DNA from: Didymella arachidicola
Taxonomy: Eukaryota > Ascomycota > Dothideomycetes > Pleosporales > Didymellaceae
Assembly: GCA_016630955.3 (NCBI GenBank)
Contig: CM049994.1
Location: forward strand, 1,674,001 to 1,738,000
Direction: 5' to 3'
Length of the DNA stretch: 64,000 nucleotides
This document shows, one piece after another, positions 53,483-64,000 of this stretch; position 1 is the stretch's first letter; the number at the start of each line of letters is the position of its first letter. The position numbers and the translations under genes were made by a program. Under the pieces are notes generated by a model. The model saw only the letters and a program-made list of their open reading frames with translations, was not told the origin of the DNA and did no database searches.

Positions 53483-55131
53483 TTAGAACTGCGCCTTAGC
53501 CGCAAGTCTACTCTTTCCTCCATCCGCCGTTACCCTTTGCCTTGTCTTGAACTTCACGTAACCTCCCTCCATCCTCCCAATTCCTTCTCCTGCTACTGTC
53601 ACTGCAGCCGTTGGGCAGAAGAGCAAGCTCTCGCCCAGCTTGAGCCGAACAATCTCCTGGAAAAAGGATTTGTCGTCCTGCGGAAGATCCGCCATACCAC
53701 CGTCCATGTCGCCAGCCTCTACAGAAGGCGTAGGCAGGTTGAGGTAAAGAGCAGCAACATGCTGCTTGAGCACCTTGAACCAAGCAGGGCTTGTGCATCT
53801 GTGCACCATGGTGATGCTGCACAGGTCCAATAGTTGCGTGTTAATGCTAGGTTCTTGCGTTGCAACAACCACTCTAACCGCTTGATGTCGCTGTTCTCGC
53901 ACTGTCCGCAGCAGCTTTTCGGTGAAGGCTTGGGCTGCACCACTACCTTCCGTCATATAGTTGTGCGCTTCATCTAGCGCGACGATCTTTCCGCACTGTG
54001 TCTGCTGAATGAATACAGAGAGGCATATGTCGAAGAGAACGCAGGCAGAATCAGCGTCAATGACGGGGTCGGTCAAATCCACGATAGTGAGAGACCCTGG
54101 GGAGCCAACCAGGAAGTCGTTCTTGGTGTTGGCTAAGACCTTTCGAGAGGATCCTGTACTGCGTTGCATGAATGATTCCAGCAGGTCGAGGCGGAGTTTC
54201 ATGGGGCCGTCCTGGCCGCGAGCGAATTGAGTAGACGATAGCTTGTTCTTGAAGGCGGTGTAGTTGAAACGACCAAGGCCCTGTGATTCGATAGCCATTT
54301 CGCGGAGAATCATGAGAATCGTCTAGATATGTGAGCTTTCGTATATTAGGAAGTAAGAGGGAAACTAACCTGCATGTACAGCGGCACATCATCCTCTTTT
54401 CCTACAGCCATGAGAGTCTTCATCCGTTCCGTGTCAAGATACTTTGGTAAGATATAGAGCTGCTCGACGGTGATTGTTGCGCCTAGTTTCTTTGCCATGG
54501 CTTCATACGCCATCTTGAGCCTACCGTAGTTGCTCGGACTCACAAGAACAGTCGTCGGAACAGAAGTGCAGAGGTAAGCAGCTTCACAAACTCCGCTGCC
54601 CTGGCACCTATCGTAGTGAAACACTAGTCCAGCAAGTGGGTGAGGATTCAGTCCGACTTGAGGAAGAACTGTCTTGTCGGTCAAAAGACAGTTCTCGAGC
54701 ATACATGACAGAGCGTGCGATTTTCCAGAACCTTGAGAACCACAGAGGAAGACAGACCAAGGTGAATCGGTGTTGAGGAGAACTGGGGTTCGTGTGGCAC
54801 CTTCGGGGATGGATACATCGTTCTCTGGTACATGACCTAGTACTGCGTAGCCTCGTTCAACTTGTTGCTGAGTCTCGAAGTGCTCCTTCACTTTCCACCA
54901 CACCAGGGGTGCCATTCTCAGTTCCTCCACGGCTGGATCGGCTGTATTCGTTTCGTCAGGGCTGGAGATGTACTGACGGTCTCCAAGTACCGTTTGGTAA
55001 CGGATGAGCTCTGTCGAACTTGCCATCTTGTCGGTGTTGAATGTGATAGATGGACAGTCACCGCGAGATCTAGCGTAGTAATATAGACTAGGAATAGCCT
55101 GTTGTACAACAAACTGAGATTTGTTTCTCAT
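53483..55131 (-). CDS. HerA/FtsK-superfamily P-loop ATPase, function unknown
   Basis: Exons 55131-54370 and 54322-53483, with a 47-nt GTTAGT...CTAG intron, give 533 residues. A start at 55026 (MASSTELIRYQ) would give 498. Walker A is GSQGSGKS (131-138) and Walker B is KIVALDEAH (366-374) with the Asp-Glu pair. After it comes VVVATQEPSINTQLLDLCS, resembling the TQRPS sensor of HerA-type ATPases. The rest is consistent with one RecA-like core. HerA/FtsK ATPases pump DNA or power nucleases in prokaryotes. Eukaryotic members are little understood. No membrane segment is seen. The gene stands alone among transposons. Confidence 0.75.
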
Positions 55132-56444
55132 GCATTGTATTTGTGATCACACAAGCAGTTTGTGAAGCAATTGAAGCTTTGAGTAAGCAAAGAAGATTGT
55201 GTATAGTCGCGAGATGTATGGCACGAACGTTCTACCCTAAGCACATCTTACTATGGTTGTTTATCAGAGACCATCATAAGATGCAGCAACCAGGCCCAAC
55301 ATGTGGGGTATAAATTTCCTTGTCCTCCCCTATTCGATAATAGATTGATTGCGCTTGCGACCGAACACAATCTTCCTTGTTGTTTGGAGCCTTTGCGTTT
55401 GCATGGGAGTAAAGGCAAGCTGCTGCGTCTGCGAATGTCGATTCCCTCGGCCTTTTCTCAATCTTTTCCATCGTCCCCATCCGAGCTGGCAGCGCGCGCA
55501 TACGAAGCCTCGCTTTTGGTTGCAGGCCTCGGTCGTGGGGGAAGGGAACTGGGTGAGAAAAGAGGTCTCGTGGAGATCGAGCTTGGGATAGGGGAGCCTT
55601 GTTTTCATGCGGCTAGGGTCCTGGCGCTTGGTAGGCAGTGAGACAGTGAAGAGCGTAACTTCTCTTTACTTTCCTCGTCAACTACATGCTTTTATTCCGC
55701 GTCGGTAATTTACTGGTGCCGTCAATCACTAGTCCCTGATTGGTACATAGAAGAAGGACAAAGGAAAGACAACAGGAAGACAACAAGTACAGGGTATGTT
55801 AAGAATCTGATCATACTCGAGGTTAGGGAGTCTGTATAGTACATGCGCGGTCAAACTCCTACTCATCCTCGTCGTCGGGCTGCACAAAATGGCAGTGCTC
55901 AAGCGACTTCTGCAGTGCGTCCCCTCGCTTAAAGCCAATAACTAAACAACCACAAAGCCTTTTATCTCTGCCCTATTGGCGCGTATGTGCAACTACTGAG
56001 CCGAAGTCCCGAGGCTTGCGCTTTTAGAGGCGAAGAACTATTCACGTGATGATCTCCGCGCTAATGGTGGGCGGCTTTCAAAATGAATCAAACCTCTCAC
56101 GTTGCGTTAACAAATCTATATCTACACCACTGAAGGTGGCATGGAATTGATAAGCGCTATTCACCGATACCTCCATGCATGTCAGCAAGTAAGATTTGGA
56201 AATGAGTGGAGTCAAAGTACGCGATCTTAAGCTCGCTCAACGTTTCGATACGCCGCGGACCCGGTTCGGTGGTATCAAATGTGATTGATATAAAGGCGCT
56301 CTATTTAACGCAAGCCTGGCCTGATTCTTCACCAATCACTTCATAGCCTGTTTTTACGCTGAGTCTTTCGGACATCTGGTTCCACAGGTCGACCCTTCAC
56401 ATTCTCAAATCAACATCTTCGCCTTACACAGAAATAATACGACA
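55132..56444. other. Intergenic stretch, no gene recognised
   Basis: Frames at about 55330-55640 overlap on both strands and show no domain. A TATAAA-like sequence near 56289 lies upstream of the small ORF at 56445. Confidence 0.4.
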
Positions 56445-56618
56445 ATGATTTCAGTCAACGACTTCAAGTTCTTGTTGGAGACAATTAAGAACGGGGTTCT
56501 ATATCACATATACAAGCGAGAAGCATCACCAATGGACATTTCAGACGATAGCGTCATAACCTCCACAATAAGCACCATCGAGTCCATCCGCATTCAACCT
56601 ACGAGCGCATTGACATAG
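56445..56618 (+). CDS. Candidate small protein, 57 residues
   Basis: ATG 56445 opens a frame MISVNDFKFLLETIKNGVLY and then 37 residues, ending RIQPTSALT before TAG. The leader is pyrimidine-rich and ends AATAATACGACA before the ATG, and a GATATAAAGG lies about 155 bp upstream, as in fungal promoters. The composition is polar, without a signal peptide or membrane helix. It may be a real small gene or the first exon of one. No family is recognised. Confidence 0.3.
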   Translation: MISVNDFKFLLETIKNGVLYHIYKREASPMDISDDSVITSTISTIESIRIQPTSALT

Positions 56619-56639
56619 AGTCAGAGCCTGGCTCAGTGA

Positions 56640-56850
56640 AAGTACGCCGCCAGGACCAGCTCTGAGTCAGCGCTGCCTTGGGCCAGTCCGACCAGCGTAC
56701 CGTTACTGCCATCGTACCAGCTCTGAGTCAGCCCGGCCAGCTTTGAGTCAGCGCATAGCCCAGTGACAGTACGCTGCTCGTACCGACCCTTGATCAGTCA
56801 GCGTACCGTGCGAGGCATCTCTGTACATGCTCTCTGTACATGCTGGTGTT
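56640..56850. repeat. Short dispersed direct repeats
   Basis: CCAGCTCTGAGTCAGC recurs with variations at about 56655, 56718 and 56739. CAGTGAAAGTACGC/CAGTGACAGTACGC, GTACCG and CTCTGTACATGCT (twice, about 56818-56842) are interspersed. No coding function is seen. Confidence 0.55.
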
Positions 56851-56854
56851 GACT

Positions 56855-57687
56855 CGAGTGCCTCTATGTAGCCTCGATAATGCGCAAGAACAGTAATTAG
56901 GACACACTACAGCAATATTCTCATTGCTAGAAGAGAGAAAGGTGGGAAGATGCACAGACAGAGGGCTATCGGGTGCTCAAACTGAGTACCAAATGGCCGC
57001 GGGCAGATGGGAGGCAGTCTGGTCATTGACACGACACGATTTGGGCTCAGCGTCTCACCAAGCAGGCCATGCACGTGGAAGACACCGCTTTTGTTCGGTT
57101 GTATTGGCGGAAGCATCAATAGGCCTCGAGTCGTGAGTTCGATGTCGGCGCACAGCTTGCCTCGGCTCAAGGTCCGAACGTTGAGGTGAGAAGTCACAGT
57201 ACAAGTCAAGACGGCCGGTGGTCATCAGAAGAAACACGATTGAGTCTTCTTTGAGCTTAAGACGGCCATCATCCATGCTTCCCCATGAGTCGCTGCGGAG
57301 CTCGGGTTGCTAGTGTATTGTAAAAAGCGCTTCTCGTGGACTTCAGTGATGCCGAGCCGTCAGGGTCCAAGAGACGAACTGCAAGGTAACCAAACTGCAC
57401 CGGACTCAGATAATACAGAGCCCCCGAGGATTCTCAAGACCTGTGGGGGCCTGCTATGCTCATCGCCAGCACGTAAACGACCTTTGACTCGTCTGGGACG
57501 CGGCGCATACCCTGGTTTGTGTGCACGCCGTTGCTGCGTACCACATAAGATGCCGCGGTACCCCAAGAGATTGCAAGATGACACGCAGTGAGTCTCCCGT
57601 CCCATACCGGTACGGGCTTGAAAAAGGCGTATGGGCCAATCAATTCGCCAGAGCTTGTGGCACTCCAAACGCCGTTCACACACACCT
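56855..57687. other. Flank of the LINE, no gene recognised
   Basis: The short frames do not resemble known proteins. The region ends at the TTTAG repeat that marks the LINE 3' end. Confidence 0.4.
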
Positions 57688-57711
57688 GTTTAGTTTAGTT
57701 TAGTTTAGTCA
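57688..57711 (-). repeat. LINE 3' tail, pentanucleotide repeat
   Basis: Four to five units of TTTAG on the plus strand (CTAAA on the coding strand) lie about 260 bp past the ORF2 stop. Such short repeats serve as 3' tails in several non-LTR families in place of poly(A). Confidence 0.7.
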
Positions 57712-57973
57712 TCCTACTCGGTTTCAGCCGCGTACTGCGCAGCTATGCCCGGAGTGACAGGCTGTAGCAGACAGCGGACGCGGCGCGGACGTTGATCCGC
57801 GCCGCCCCACTTCATCCCTTGAACGAGACCAGCTGCCCCCGTAACCTGCCGTTTTCCATCAACCACTATCTACAATTTGCCTGGCAGCTCATCTAGATAC
57901 TGGTTCTACTGACTGTATGCCGTGATTCTAGGCTCTTAGAGGCGCGTTGCCTCGTCTATCGCGTCCGCTGTAC

Positions 57974-60900
57974 CTACAGTCTCCCCCCAACGCTCGGCGT
58001 CGTCTGCGTATCTCTGATCCCCACTTGCCCAAGGATCTGCGTCTGCTCCATATAGTCGATGGCTTTGGTGGCTAGCTGCGGCGTGCTCAGGATGGTCCTG
58101 AGGCTGTGTCGTCCGGAAAGGTTGGCGAAGATGCGGTTCCGGAGGTCCTTGTGCTTGCTGCAGCGGAGGAGGACGTGCGCGACGGTCTGTCGCCTCTCTC
58201 CGCAGCTGCAACGGGGGCTGGTGATGTCCGGAACATGGCGATTGAAGAGGAAGTCGTTGAGACCGATCTTCTCGGTCCGCAGCTGCACCAGCAGCGCGCT
58301 CTCCCGCTTGCTGAGCCTCTCGTGGAGCTGTAGCACCTTCTTGGTGGGCACTGGCGTGTGTCTGTACGTCGCGCGGCCTTTCTTGTCTTCCCTCCACGCG
58401 CCGATCCACGCTCTCTCTGCCTGCGTCTTGCACCATCTTCTGAGCGTTGTCCTGAGCGGGTATAGCTGTGCGGGCGTGTCTGCTGGCTGCTGTCTGCGGC
58501 CGTTCTCTCTCCATCCGGTGGCTTCCTTGGCGGCCTGGTCGGCGGCCTCGTTTCCAGGTATGCCCGCGTGGGCAGGGATCCATCGGACAGCCACTGAGTA
58601 TCCTTTGTCCTGGAGCTCCAGAACCTGTTGCGCGATGTCCGCGAGGATGTACGCGCCTGATCGCCCTTCGGCTTTGGCTATTGACCAGATGGCGGCTTGG
58701 TTGTCCGTGTATATGGCAATTTGTTTTCGTTCGCCGTCTCTGTCTGCATACTCCTGCGCGATCTGCAGTGCGAGGCTGATGCCTTGCAGCTCCGCTGCGT
58801 ATACTGTCGACAGTGTGTCGGATCCCATATGTACGGATAGCGTCTGTTGTGTTAGCAGGCACACTGCTGCGGAGCCGATCTCGCCCTCGATGCCGCTGCC
58901 ATCTGTATAGATGCTGAGGCTCTTGTTTGCTGCGCATTCTCGATCATGGTGCTTACGGGCCTCCTCCGCATCGTTGTCAATGTAGGTGTGTGGCCCTCGC
59001 TGCCACGGCGGTGTGATGAACGGAGGGATAGGCTCTTGCTTGTCAAGATCGCGCACCTGCTTGCTCCTTAGTGCCTCGTAAGCTTTTTGCCAGGGGCTCT
59101 TGTGTGCCCTGTAGTTCTTGTCAATGACCACTGGTACCGGTTCGCGTGGTTCGTAGCACGCAGTCTGCGCGATGGCTCTCGACGAAGAGAGTCGAGTGAC
59201 GACGTCCGCGTTGTGCTTCCAGATCTGCTGCTCGATGGGAAGAAGGAATGTCTCCACGTCGAGCGCCGCCCTCGATGTCGCTCTGTATGCGCCGCATATG
59301 CTTCTTGCTGCTCTTGCTTGGATGCTGCGCAGGGCGTCGACTGTCTTGTGCGTGTAGCCGCGCTTCTTGTCGTTGAGGTTGGCGTTGGACCAGATAGAGC
59401 ACGCGTACATCATCTGTGGGAGCGCAATCGCTTCGTACAGTCTGCGCATGTCTTGCAGCCGGACGCCCCAGGTGGAGCTGCCCAGGCTGCTCAACGTGTG
59501 CACTGTGCGAGTTGCCTTTTGTCTGACCGTCTCTACATGTTCTCTCCACTTCAGCTTGGCATCCAGGGTCAGCCCCAGATACTTGCACGTTGGTGACGGC
59601 TTTATCTCGCCCCACTCTGTCTGGATGGCCGCGTCGACGTTGATGCGTTTGCGCGATCTTGTGAAGTGGGTCAGCTGGAACTTGTCAGGAGCGAACACCG
59701 AGGCGTGTGTGGTTGCCCATCGCTGTGCTTTCTCCAGTGTTGTGCCCAGTATCTCGCACGTTCGTTCTGTGGTTTTGCCCTAAGCGAGGATGGCCACGTC
59801 ATCAATGTATCCTGTGGACATGGTGTCTGTCTGCTCGTTGCACTGGTCGACCAAATCGGCGTTGTAGAGGATATAGAGCAGAGGGGAGAGGGGCGAGCCC
59901 TGGGGAATGCCCGTGTTGATCGCGTAGTCGTTGGACGTATAACCGTCGACCAGAATATGCGTGTGTCTGTCGCTCAAGAAGCTTGCTATCCATCGCACTG
60001 TGTTCTTGTCGACCTTCCGCTTTCGCAGGTTGTGAAGCAGCCGCTTGTGAGATACGTTGTCGAAGGCTCCGGACACGTCCAGCAACAGGAGGCTGGCCAC
60101 CTGGCCGTCTTTGCCGTTGTTCCACTGTTCGTAGATCTTCGCTGTGACAGCGTGTAGTGCGTGCTCGGTAGATCGATGCTTCCTTCCACCCATGTGGGTC
60201 GGTGGTAGCACGTGGTGGGTCTCAACGAGGTAGCTCAGTCTCCGTGCCACTACCGCATCCATGACCTTGCCGATTGTGTTGAGCAGTGCGATGGGCCGGT
60301 ATGCTTTAGGTACTGCGTAGTTGGCTTTACCAGGTTTGCGCAGGACCGCTGTGATAGAGGCTCGGAACGAGACCGGGCAGTAGCCTAGCCGTAGGCTTTG
60401 GTTATAGATTCTCGTCAGGTGGGCTGCAATCAGATTGATGCCGGCTTGCAGCGCTTTGTTTATGATGCCATCCGGCCCTGGAGCCTGGAGGGGCGATGCC
60501 GCTCGTATCGCTGTGCGCACCTCCTTCTCCTCAATCAGTGGCATGTCAATCTGGCCGCTGTACGCAGCGTGCTCTATGTCTCCCAAGTCTGCTTCAGGTG
60601 GCGTTGGAAAGAAGACGTCTTGAAACAGCTTAGTTTTGTCTGCAGGGTCGATGAGTTCTTCTTGTGTGTCAGGGTGATGTATAGTTGGTATGGATCTGGT
60701 GGACTGGTCGTGCCTTGTGCGTGCCCACTTCGCTAGCTTCTATAGCGCGTCTGGCGACTCAGATGCCCGCTTAATACGGTCTCTGTGTGCTTTACGCAGT
60801 GCCTTTCTAATCGTCCTCGCTTTGTGATTCCTTGCGGCGCGGTATGCTTCCCACGTCTCTTCTGTGTGGTGTCGGCTGTGTGCTCTCTTCAGTCGTTTTG

Positions 60901-61879
60901 TCTCAGCGAGCACTGCTCTGCATTCCTTAGTCCATCCCTCGCGTGTATAGGTGGAGGGATGAGTCTCGGGCACTGCTTCGTGTATCGCGTCCTGGATTGC
61001 TGCTGTCACCTCAGCCGTGTAGGAGTCAAGCGCTGTGTTTGTGAGTGGTCTTCGAAGAGGAGGCAGAGAGCGCCTCAGCGCTTTCGTATACAGTTTCTCG
61101 TTCAGTCTTTTCTAGTCTTTCCGCGGCTTCTTCTTAAGACATTGCACTGTGAGATCTAGCGTTGTGCTTATAGGCAGATGATCTAAGTCGTGGTCTAGGC
61201 TCCTGTCTACTTTGCTTTTAATGACTTACTTAATCAGCCCTGTTGTAACAAGACAAAGATCGATTGTAGACTGCAATCAGCCTTCTTTGTACGTTACTGT
61301 GCCTAGTAGGAGGGTGTTGTAGAGCGCAAAGTCCCCTATAATGTCTATTAGGTCTTCTAATTTAGGATTAGTAACCTCCCTGTTTAGTCCTCCCTATAAG
61401 GGGTGGTGCAGATTAAAGTTACTAAGTAGCACTTGTTTATTTGTCTAGTAATGCCTTAGCGCCTCCCGCACCTGCAGTATTGCACTCTGCTGGTTGTTTA
61501 AGGTCTTTGGCGGGTTGTAGACGTTGTGGACGATAAGCTGCTCTTGGCTTTGCTAATTGTCTGTTAAGTCTATGTTAATAATAATAGAACAAATGTCTCT
61601 TGTTCGCTCCTTAAAGCGCTACTTTGTCTAATCTATTCTCTTGTTAATGAAGAAGCAGACCTGTGCTTGGCCTTCCGCGTCTCCTGCTGGGTAGCAAAGG
61701 TGGAACCTATCCTTGGCTAGGTGATGAGTGGTGGCGGAGTACGGGTTCCTCCACGGCTCCTGGATGGCGATGATGTCGAAGTCGTAGATCGCCTGATCGC
61801 GCAGCAGCGACGCCATGACCATGTCTCTCGACTTCCTTACGTTGTACTGTAGTATGTTCAGTCTGTTGTGTCTATTTAT
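57974..61879 (-). pseudogene. LINE ORF2: endonuclease, reverse transcriptase, RNase H
   Basis: One frame extends from 61879 to the stop at 57974. The apurinic-type endonuclease start is NILQYNVRKSRDMVMASLL and DIIAIQEPWRNP, after which stops cluster between about 61630 and 61090. The reverse transcriptase has AYRPIALLNTIGKVMDAVVA, LLDVSGAFDNVSH, GIPQGSPLSPLLYILYNADL and the catalytic YIDD (near 59800). RNase H follows (IYTDGSGIEGEIGSAAV, AELQGISLAL, IYTDNQAAIW, WIPAHAGIPGNEAAD). A final Cys/His motif is CSCGERRQTVAHVLLRCSKH. Other stops are TAG at about 59780 (Gln in the ALAQGK context) and about 60738 (Trp). The start codon reads ATA, not ATG. Confidence 0.9.
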
Positions 61880-63561
61880 GCTTCGTTGTTAGAGTCGATT
61901 TCTATGTGCTGGCTAGTGCCGCTCTGTGTCTGCTGCGTGCTGCTCCCAGTTGCTTCCATGGCCCTCCGGGTAGGTATGATGTGCCTCTGCGGCCTTTGGC
62001 TGCCGCTTGCTTGTGTTGAGGGGTTCTGTTGCTCTGCTGAGTCGACGCTTGTGCCTGCGTTAGTCCTCTTCTGTCCTCGTCCAGTCTGTGATCGGTTCCT
62101 GGTGATCGGCGCCGGCTGCGTTGATGTAGGGCCCTGGGCCGGTCTGCTCCTTCGGACAGTAGCCGCCGGTGTCTCCAGTGGGATGTTGTTCCTTGGTGTC
62201 TCCGCGACTGGGTGGTAGTATGGGCGTACGTCGTATGCAGCCCTTGCTTTTGCCCTCTCCTCCTTCCTGGTAGGGCACTGGTAGCTCCACGCTTCGTGTT
62301 CGCCTCGGCAGGCGGCACACTTCCTAGGTACGTTCCAGTCGAGCTTAGACGGACAATCCCTGCTCTCATGTTGTTGCGCGCAGTAGCCACATGCGATTGT
62401 TGCCTTGCACTGGGTTCCTATGTGGCCGTAGTGTTGGCACTTGAAGCACTGCTTCACTCGGCACTGTCGCTCGTATCGCTCGCACTGGAAGACCTCACCC
62501 TGCCAGATGAGGCCCTTGTCGATGATCTTGTTGGCGTCCTCTGCCCTGCTGAACTCTATGATGACGCTGGAGGCGGCTTTCGTGGGTGCGTTGCGTGTCA
62601 GCCACCCGACGTACCTGATCTCTGCCTGCGGGATGAATGGCTTGTTGTCCAGCAGTAGCTGATCCCTCGTCTCCTCAAACCTGTCCATGTCTATCGTGCT
62701 GGTGCGCATGCCGTGGGCGATGATGCCGTAGGTTGTGATCCGCAAGGTGGCCCTGTTGCCGATGCGGTGGACCCAGTCGTCAGCGAACTGCTTTAGTGCT
62801 TCTACTTCTTTGTTGGTTGCCGTTCTGATGCTAAGGTTGCCGCTTCTTAGCTAGTTTAAAGAGAGCACCTTAATGCTGTTAATATTTTCGTTTCCGCTTT
62901 GCGCGATAGCGCGCTCTACATGCGCGTTAAGGTTGCGCGGGTTCATGGCCCGCAGGCTGAGCACTGTACTAGGGTCTCTGATGGTTACGACGACTTCACG
63001 CTGCGTCTGCATAGGAGCCATTCTAGGAACTTGTGTATTCGCTGTACTTGCTAGCGGTGCGCCCCTCGCCGCCATCGCAGCGTAGCTGAGCACGCCACCA
63101 GTCTGTGGTCCTGCGTTTTTGATCTGTCTTGCCATCTGCAGATTGGCCTTACCTACCTCTACCGCCTCCTTAGCTGCAGTCCTAGCTTCCTCTCTGTTCC
63201 TTATGTTTTGTTGTACGTTTGTGGCGATTGCGTGGACAGTATTGGCGGTGTTCTTTATTTCGGTCTTGAGTTCCTGCTTGACAGCATTAAGCATTCGCGT
63301 GGTGTTGTCGGAGGACGCCTTAGCCTCAGTTTGCAGGATGCTAAGCGCGTCGCACACCGTGCTGAGGTCAGGCGCGTGTTGCACTTTTAGTATAAACGTC
63401 AGCGTGCCGTGTATAATGACCTTGACGAGGTCTGCTGGCACAGGCTGGCTTTGCGTGCGATCGATACAGGCCAGCGCGTCCTGAAGGTAGGTGCTGAGGC
63501 GTGTAGCGTGCTCGCGGAATGGGGTGGGCCACGTGGGCTGCTGAGGCCACGGTGTCGCCAT
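61876..63561 (-). pseudogene. LINE ORF1: Gag-like RNA-binding protein
   Basis: The frame starts at ATG 63561 (MATPWPQQPTWPTPFREHAT) and runs to TAA 61876, broken once by TAG at 62851-62853 (after KVLSLN). The N-terminal half is helical, with a coiled coil (NTTRMLNAVKQELKTEIKNT). An RRM-like or transposon-specific region (TIDMDRFEETRDQLLLDNKP, VGWLTRNAPTKAASSVIIEF) precedes three knuckles: CFKCQHYGHIGTQC, CGYCAQQHESRDC and CAACRGEHEAWSYQC. The C-terminus is Gln/Ser/Thr-rich. ORF1 proteins of Tad-type LINEs bind the element RNA. Its stop overlaps the ORF2 start position. Confidence 0.88.
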
Positions 63562-63820
63562 GGCACGTCAGACGCAGTGGGCTGCTGCGGCTGGGTGCTG
63601 GCTAGTCAATTGGCGTCAAGAGCGACCGTTTGAGCACGAAATTACGAGTGAATTCCAAAAATCGAGTTCTCGCTATGTGTGGTGTTTTTTCGGACTACAC
63701 GTTCAGATATTGGATAGTAATATCAACGCTCTCCAAGAGCGGTCACGACGCTCTACTCGGCATGACTGGTGACACAGTTGTGTATCCTGAAGGCTACCGG
63801 ACATGCACTCGCTGCTTTCT

Positions 63821-63860
63821 TCGCTGTAGTTTGCTGTAGTTTGCTGTAGTTTGCTGTAGT
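63821..63860. repeat. 10-bp tandem repeat (TTTGCTGTAG)
   Basis: The unit TTTGCTGTAG is repeated three times, with a partial CGCTGTAG before it. Nothing else is recognised between the LINE and the window end. Confidence 0.85.
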
Positions 63861-64000
63861 ACACAGTCCGAAACCGTTCATGGGTATAGTTCGTACAACA
63901 CAAGTCCGCGACTCAGCACCGGACTAGAATAGTGTCTCCATACTCTATATTTACTGGCCCTTACCATGCGTCTAGACCTGTTCTCTGCAGCACAAAAGGT

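Larger units (their letters stand above)
57688..63620 (-). mobile_element. Tad1-like LINE (non-LTR retrotransposon)
   Basis: On the minus strand, two ORFs follow one another: a Gag-like ORF1 with three CCHC knuckles (63561-61876), then ORF2 with endonuclease, reverse transcriptase and RNase H (61879-57974). The 3' end is followed by a short tandem run (CTAAA on the minus strand) at 57688-57711, acting as the tail. The 5' end near 63620 is approximate. The copy carries a limited number of stops, most fitting RIP, concentrated in the endonuclease. Confidence 0.9.

Noticed and set aside
57681..57711. Telomere repeat
   Set aside because: The unit is TTTAG, not TTAGGG, and its position after ORF2 fits a LINE tail.
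58059..60157. Plus-strand frames across the LINE ORF2
   Set aside because: They are antisense to reverse transcriptase and RNase H motifs read on the minus strand.
1..64000. tRNA or rRNA genes
   Set aside because: No box A/box B pair with a foldable cloverleaf or rRNA-like segment was recognised by eye. A tRNAscan-type search would be decisive.

Overview
This is nuclear DNA of a filamentous ascomycete (Pezizomycotina), plausibly a Pleosporales-type Dothideomycete. The split genes have short GT-AG introns, mostly about 47-61 nt, with CTAAC/CTGAC-like branch sites. A HET-domain gene, an RTA1-like gene and a fungal secretory lipase are present. Many transposon copies carry C-to-T/G-to-A changes at CpA sites (CAG or TGG to TAG), the signature of repeat-induced point mutation (RIP). 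The genus is an inference.

Layout. 1-4158: a Ty3/gypsy LTR retrotransposon on the minus strand, open in the visible part and running off the left edge. 4160-17581: a dense nest of Fot1/pogo-like DDE transposons. They are inserted at TA into one another and range from near-intact to heavily RIP-degraded. 17690-19120: a cytochrome P450 pseudogene. 19423-28880: host genes for a zinc alcohol dehydrogenase, a small conserved-looking protein, a CorA-like transporter, a Dus2-like tRNA dihydrouridine synthase and a candidate 40-residue membrane microprotein. 28883-33115: two further pogo-like transposons fused head to head, whose far end supplies the 3' end of an MFS transporter gene (33051-34783). 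35443-36400: a fold-back element and a decaying tandem repeat. 36505-44922: host genes for a threonine aldolase, a secretory lipase, an RTA1-like protein and a HET protein. 44923-51990: a broken Ty1/copia element interrupted by an apparently intact Fot1-like transposon, then a TPR-gene relic. 52000-52977: a Tc1/mariner transposase with one stop. 53483-55131: a HerA/FtsK-like P-loop ATPase gene. 57688-63561: a Tad1-like LINE on the minus strand with two ORFs.

The host genes do not form an obvious pathway. The strongest pattern concerns the Fot1/pogo-like elements. Every terminus I can read next to its TA site starts with ACGT, and the inverted repeat contains two direct copies of a family-specific motif spaced 17 bp apart, although the motif differs between families. 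Two readable exceptions are one end with 16 bp spacing and one end with a single copy. Several elements are also joined to one another at internal junctions (7008-10714, 16572, 30992-30999), which points to repeated recombination between non-allelic copies.
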